From an uncultured Fibrobacter sp. (GTDB lineage Bacteria > Fibrobacterota > Fibrobacteria > Fibrobacterales > Fibrobacteraceae), in NCBI RefSeq assembly GCF_947305105.1, contig NZ_CAMZCS010000009.1, positions 1 through 64,000 on the forward strand: a stretch of DNA of 64,000 nucleotides. Reading direction: 5' to 3'. Every line of letters begins with the position of its first letter. Position 1 is the stretch's first letter. This document shows positions 59,979-64,000 of the stretch, piece by piece. The notes under the pieces were generated by a model. The model worked only from the letters and a program-made list of their open reading frames with translations, was not told the origin of the DNA and made no database searches. The position numbers were made by a program, and so were the translations under genes.

Positions 59979-61274
59979 ATGGAGAGGAAAATCGAACATA
60001 AGCTCGTCGAATGGGCGGAATCGTCGGAACGCCAGCCGCTCCTGCTGCAAGGCGCGCGCCAGGTTGGCAAGTCATACCTTCTCGACTGGCTCGGAGAGAC
60101 CTACTTTGAAAACACGGTCCATGTGAACCTGGAAACCCAGCTTTCCATCGCCAAGATGTTCGACGGGGACATCAATCCCCAAAAGATAGTCCATGCGCTC
60201 GAGTCGGTTTCCGGGATTCAGATCAAGCCGCACAAGACCCTGATTATCCTGGACGAGATTCAAAGTTGCGAAAGGGCGCTCATGTCGCTCAAGGCGTTCT
60301 GCGAAGAGGCACCCCAGTATGCGGTCAGCGCGGCGGGCAGTCTGCTCGGTGTCGCCATCAACCGCGAAAAATTTTCTTTCCCCGTAGGCAAGGTCCACGA
60401 GATAACGGTTTTCCCGCTCGATTTCGAGGAGTTCCTCTGGGCTTGCGGCGACAAGATTCTCGCCGATTCGATTCGGGAACATTACGCATCGATGACCCCC
60501 ATGGAAGAACCCGCTCACAACAAGGCCATCGAGCGCTACAAACAGTATCTTGTCCTTGGCGGAATGCCTGCGGTCATACAAAAATTTATCGATACAAGCA
60601 GCATTGTTGCCCCGACCGAAATCCAGAACAGAATCCTGAACGACTATTCTGCCGACATGTCGAAATATGCAACTCCCAGTCTCGCTGTAAAAATTCGCAG
60701 ATGCTACGATTCCATTCCCGTCCAGCTCGCCAAGGAGAATCGAAAATTCCAGTACAAGCTTGTGCAACGGGGCGGCACCGCGACCATATTCGGAGAATCG
60801 CTGGATTGGCTTTCATTTGCCGGGCTCATTTCCAGATGCAGCCTTGTAAGCAACGGTTTTATGCCGCTGGCGGCGTATGTAGACATGTCAGACTTCAAAA
60901 TATACATGGGCGACGTCGGCCTGCTCACGTTCAAGTCGGGAATGGCCTCGCAAGTCATACTGTCCGAGACGGAGCCTGACAACGGCTTTATGGGCGGTCT
61001 TACCGAGAATTACGTAGCCCAGGCTTTTGCAACCAATGGCCACCGCCTCTTCTACTGGAAAAACAAGAACACTGCCGAGGTGGATTTCGTCCTTCAACTC
61101 CAGGATAAAATAGTACCTGTTGAAGTAAAGAAGGGTGTTCACACAAAATCTACCAGCATGAGCATCTTCCGCAAACAATTCAATTGCGAGACGTCTATCC
61201 GGATTTCAAAGAAGAACTTCGGATGCACGGACGGCATCATGTCTGTGCCATGTTACGCCGTTTTTTGCATTTGA
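59979..61274 (+). CDS. AAA+ ATPase with DUF4143 domain
   Basis: 431 residues. N-terminal Walker A LLLQGARQVGKSYLL (about 20-34) and Walker B KTLIILDEIQ (about 87-96), sensor segment AVSAAGSLLGVA; C-terminal DUF4143 with FKIYMGDVGLL, GGLTENYVAQAF and a nuclease-like FYWKNKNTAEVDFVLQ...IVPVEVKKG (the E-V-D and E-V-K pattern of PD-(D/E)xK enzymes). Members are common stand-alone genes in mobile or accessory regions. Biological role unknown. Confidence 0.9.
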   Translation: MERKIEHKLVEWAESSERQPLLLQGARQVGKSYLLDWLGETYFENTVHVNLETQLSIAKMFDGDINPQKIVHALESVSGIQIKPHKTLIILDEIQSCERALMSLKAFCEEAPQYAVSAAGSLLGVAINREKFSFPVGKVHEITVFPLDFEEFLWACGDKILADSIREHYASMTPMEEPAHNKAIERYKQYLVLGGMPAVIQKFIDTSSIVAPTEIQNRILNDYSADMSKYATPSLAVKIRRCYDSIPVQLAKENRKFQYKLVQRGGTATIFGESLDWLSFAGLISRCSLVSNGFMPLAAYVDMSDFKIYMGDVGLLTFKSGMASQVILSETEPDNGFMGGLTENYVAQAFATNGHRLFYWKNKNTAEVDFVLQLQDKIVPVEVKKGVHTKSTSMSIFRKQFNCETSIRISKKNFGCTDGIMSVPCYAVFCI

Positions 61275-61393
61275 TAAAAAAGGGGTAAGCCTCCCCCTGG
61301 TTCCCTCATAAAAAATAACGCCGGGGAAGAGCCCAGCGCAATCAGTCAATTGAAATGTCATCGTGTAGGATGGAGTCGGGAGCCTGCGCTACA

Positions 61394-62635
61394 CTAATTC
61401 TTTACGCAGCGTACAGGCAATGCTTCAACGGCAGATTTTGACTCAGTTTGAAACATAACGACATCTTTTCTCACTTGACTATAATTAAACTGGGCGCATT
61501 GCGCAGAATAATTATCATGATCCGTTGCTGTCCATAAATAACTCTTATTGCCACGGTTGGAAAATGAAGCATTGTGAACAACTCCTGACGGAAGAACAGA
61601 AAAACCATACGAGTCAATTCCAGGCCAATTCTCCCAATCAGAGAAACTCTTTAAAACATCGCCAGCTTTAGAAACGCCAACAAAGTTTACCAATTTCTCC
61701 CATTCTTTTTGATTGGGAAGATGCCAACCATTAGGACACACGCCCTTTATTTTAACAGTATCAGATGGGGAACATTTTTTTCCTGCTCCACATTGTATGG
61801 AATACTGTGTATATAACGAAATAGAATCTATGGCGGCAGTCCATGTGTAATAACGCCCATATTTTATTACGCAAGAATCAGCACCTCCTTTGTAGCATGT
61901 AGACCAAATAGATGTATTGGAAATTATTGACACTTCATAATTGAGATTTTCCGCCATCCATTCCTGTTCGCCAATTTTTACTGTTTTATAAGTTTTTCCA
62001 TCACGGTCATCATACAATGTACCATAGATGCAATTGTCTTCAGTCCTTGTTTTGCAAACACCTGTTGCCACTAAACTACTTGAAGAAGTTTCAATTACAC
62101 TTGATGAACTTTCTTCTGACGAGGATGATTCTTCCAGCTTTACACTTGACGAACTTTCCGATGACGATGATTCTGCCGGTTTCACGCTGGAAGAACTGAT
62201 TTCTGATGAAGATGATTTCGCCTTGCTGCTGCTAGATTCTACAGGTTTGTCTGAACTAGATGATTGAACATTCTTGGAACTTGAGGACACCTCGTTCTTA
62301 CTGCTGCTAGACTCTACCTTACCGGAACTAGAGGATTCCTTGTTTTTAGCTGAACTCGAAGAAACTTCGTCCTTGACGCTGCTAGAAGATTTCTTGTCAT
62401 TGCGAGGAGTCGAAGACGACGAAGCAATCTTTTTACTTGACGAAGTGGAAGCAATCTTTTTATTGCTAGACGAAGACGCATCAGCCTTTTCGCTCGACGA
62501 AGATACTTCGGTTTCGATGCCGGTTTCCTCGTTTTTTGAGGGACCACTTGAACTTTCGTCGCCACAGGCAACAAAACCGACCACTGCCGCGCAAAATCCA
62601 AAAGCAATCAGACCTTTTATGAAGGACTTTTTCAT
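61394..62635 (-). CDS. Lipoprotein with Fibrobacter major paralogous domain (TIGR02145)
   Basis: 413 residues from the ATG at 62635 (GAGGAG upstream). Signal peptide ending VVGFVAC, a poly-Ser linker of about 150 residues, then the paralogous domain: YKTVKIGEQEWMAENLNYEV, GRYYTWTAAID, CPNGWHLPNQKEWEKLVNFV, SYGFSVLPSG, YLWTATDHD and a final LPVRCVKN. The family is highly expanded in Fibrobacter and probably acts on the cell surface; the exact function is not known. Confidence 0.92.
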   Translation of the reverse strand: MKKSFIKGLIAFGFCAAVVGFVACGDESSSGPSKNEETGIETEVSSSSEKADASSSSNKKIASTSSSKKIASSSSTPRNDKKSSSSVKDEVSSSSAKNKESSSSGKVESSSSKNEVSSSSKNVQSSSSDKPVESSSSKAKSSSSEISSSSVKPAESSSSESSSSVKLEESSSSEESSSSVIETSSSSLVATGVCKTRTEDNCIYGTLYDDRDGKTYKTVKIGEQEWMAENLNYEVSIISNTSIWSTCYKGGADSCVIKYGRYYTWTAAIDSISLYTQYSIQCGAGKKCSPSDTVKIKGVCPNGWHLPNQKEWEKLVNFVGVSKAGDVLKSFSDWENWPGIDSYGFSVLPSGVVHNASFSNRGNKSYLWTATDHDNYSAQCAQFNYSQVRKDVVMFQTESKSAVEALPVRCVKN

Positions 62636-62698
62636 AAAATTCTCCTCTCGGTCAAGAGTCCGCATATCAATATAATTAAAGGCCTGCGTTACAGTAAA

Positions 62699-63034
62699 TT
62701 ATTTCTTCGCGCAAGGGAAAAACATATCGAAATCGCGCTGTATTTGCTCCCCCGTGGACCTGTAGAAATTATCCCCAAGGTAGTAGTCGCAGACAGTTTC
62801 CCTCATTCGCGTGAATTCCTTGAGGCTATGCTTGCCACGCTGAGCCTCAATCGTAAGGTCGATTAGTTCCAGGGCCCTGAAAACAGCCCTTTCAACCTGG
62901 TTCTGGTTTCCCTTAGCCTTCCAACGGTTTGCACGCGAGATTTCACTGCCGATATTCAGCATCTGCATCGACAACGGCATTTCGGCCCATCGTCCCGCTG
63001 CAAGTTCCTTGTGTTGAGCGTTCTCTACTTGCAT
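62699..63034 (-). CDS. Small conserved hypothetical protein
   Basis: 111 residues with AGRWAEMPLSMQMLNIGSEI, KWKAKGNQNQVERA-like text (RWKAKGNQNQVERAVFRALE), LIDLTIEAQR and CDYYLGDNF. I recall similar short proteins in many bacteria without a known role. Its start lies within the end of the DUF5674 gene (10-base overlap), so they are one unit. All-helical by appearance. Confidence 0.75.
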   Translation of the reverse strand: MQVENAQHKELAAGRWAEMPLSMQMLNIGSEISRANRWKAKGNQNQVERAVFRALELIDLTIEAQRGKHSLKEFTRMRETVCDYYLGDNFYRSTGEQIQRDFDMFFPCAKK

Positions 63035-63363
63035 AAGGAATTGATTATATCCTTGATTTTTTCCTGAATAGCAGGATCCTCGACGCCACGGCTACGATTT
63101 CCCTGATTAGGACGAATATTAATCAACGAATCAAATTCAAGGAAGTCTTCCCCATCCATTTCTGGATAAAGGTTAAAGCCCCAAAGATTTTCTTGTTTGG
63201 ACCCTTCCTGCAAAAGAAGAGTTTCCAAGTCGGCATGCATTTCCGCATCCAAAGCAATTTTTCTTTCAGAAACATCGACAACACCCTTGACCATATCGCC
63301 AAAGTAATGCGCCTGCAATTCCAACAGAATTTTCTTGTCAAACGATTCAGAATAGATTACCAT
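63025..63363 (-). CDS. DUF5674 family protein
   Basis: 112 residues from the ATG at 63363 (three codons inside a longer open frame). Seen: FGDMVKGVVDVSERKIALDA, HADLETLLLQEGSKQENLWG, and LINIRPNQGNRSRGVEDPAI, all typical of DUF5674. TATAAT on the minus strand at 63377-63372 would start transcription almost at the ATG. Function unknown. Confidence 0.82.
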   Translation of the reverse strand: MVIYSESFDKKILLELQAHYFGDMVKGVVDVSERKIALDAEMHADLETLLLQEGSKQENLWGFNLYPEMDGEDFLEFDSLINIRPNQGNRSRGVEDPAIQEKIKDIINSLCK

Positions 63364-63399
63364 ACAACACAATTATAATAAAAAAACACACTACATCCT

Positions 63400-63600
63400 C
63401 GGGAAGCCGTTAGGGGTCTTAGGGGCGGGGCCCCACCTTGGTGGCCATGCGCACTAAGCACTTCCCCAAAGAGGATAACTCTACTAAGGTGCTAAAGCAC
63501 CTAGTATCGTATAAAAGTGCTAAGTGCTGTCCGCCCTAGGCGAGGGGGTGCCGGAAGACCCTTTTGGGGCTGCAGGCAGGGGGATTCTTCCCCCTTTTTA
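63400..63600. other. GC-rich structured segment
   Basis: Gene-free. Contains several hairpins: CCACC-TT-GGTGG (63430-63441), TACTAAGGTGC-TAAA-GCACCTAGTA (63482-63507), a loose inverted pair GCACTAAGCACTT / AAGTGCTAAGTGC, and GGGGGA-TTC-TTCCCCC with TTTTT at 63579-63600, a terminator shape for the plus strand. Could be a small RNA or a mobile palindrome. Then 63601-63720 is an ACGAAAG / CTCTCGTC low-complexity string. Confidence 0.45.
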
Positions 63601-63756
63601 GACGAAAGAACGGCTCTTTGAGCCTACAGACTAAAGACGAAAGTGAAATAATGGCGCTTCGCGCTTGTTAAGGCATAAAATCTTTCGCCTTTCGTCTCTC
63701 GTCTCTCGTCTAATTTCTATATTTTGCCCCGAAAAATTATCTTCAAGGATACTAAC

Positions 63757-64000
63757 ATGAAACGTACTCATAACTGCGGCCAGCTGCGCAAGGCAGATGT
63801 TGGCCAGACCGTAACACTCGCCGGTTGGGTGGATCGCCGCCGCGACCATGGTGGTGTGATTTTTGTTGACCTCCGCGACAAGTATGGCAAGACCCAGATC
63901 GTCTTCAACCCGGACTACAACGCCGACGTGATGAAGACCGCCGAACAGCTCCGCAACGAATACGTGATTACTGTGACCGGCAAGGTCTACGCCCGCGAAG
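63757..64000 (+). CDS. aspS: Aspartyl-tRNA synthetase, 5' part
   Basis: 81 codons, cut by the window end. AAGGAT precedes the [23 protein letters not shown], then [20 protein letters not shown] is the OB-fold anticodon-binding domain of bacterial AspRS. TATATT lies about 40 bases upstream. Confidence 0.93.
   Translation, partial: MKRTHNCGQLRKADVGQTVTLAGWVDRRRDHGGVIFVDLRDKYGKTQIVFNPDYNADVMKTAEQLRNEYVITVTGKVYARE

Overview
The window looks like chromosome of a Fibrobacter (rumen or gut cellulolytic Fibrobacterota), probably F. succinogenes or a close relative. The evidence is many lipoproteins with poly-Ser linkers, a Fibrobacter major paralogous domain, a TIGR02147-type regulator, cellulose, mannan and glucuronoxylan-active enzymes, a V-type ATPase, and GAA/GAC-rich codon use in housekeeping genes. 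No rRNA, tRNA, CRISPR array, prophage or full insertion sequence was seen. The assignment is inference; no database was searched.

Layout. 1-2.4 kb: 3' part of pyruvate:ferredoxin oxidoreductase. 2.6-16.8 kb: a minus-strand block of 14 lipoprotein genes (one broken by an internal stop) and two near-duplicate radical SAM/SPASM genes. Thirteen of the lipoproteins share a leader with Phe-Trp before the lipidated Cys and carry 36 Tyr-Gly (YG) motifs in total, often next to Cys-x4-Cys. This is the best candidate for an undescribed modification system. 17.1-23.7 kb: CE15 glucuronoyl esterase, purL and a lipoprotein. 23.9-31.7 kb: V-ATPase operon E-C(DUF2764)-A-B-D-I-K-K. 33.1-39.8 kb: trpBA and a fused trpCF, each behind its own attenuator encoding a Trp-Trp-Trp leader peptide that appears to be translated from a leaderless mRNA. 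A third, Trp-poor copy of the leader lies upstream of trpBA, and a divergent pair of surface protein genes sits between the trp units.

39.9-52.6 kb: GH9 cellulase, a PAS/zinc-ribbon protein, a LamG lipoprotein with a TIGR02147 regulator, a GH5 mannanase without a signal peptide, a DNA-repair-like radical SAM pair and a CE1-like esterase. 53-58.8 kb: HD-GYP protein, then a cobalamin uptake unit: B12 riboswitch, BtuB-like TonB receptor and BtuG-like propeller lipoprotein. 58.9-64 kb: FKBP_N-like lipoprotein, AAA/DUF4143 ATPase, Fibrobacter major paralogous lipoprotein, two small conserved proteins, a structured GC-rich segment, and the start of aspS.

Two kinds of dispersed repeat recur. One is a small palindrome (GTCATTGCGAG...GCGAAGCAATC), found in spacers and also in frame inside genes: three times in trpCF and once in the signal peptide of the BtuG-like protein. 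The other is a low-complexity string of TAGGAAG / TAGACAG / TGGTTAG words in spacers, sometimes directly against a start codon.
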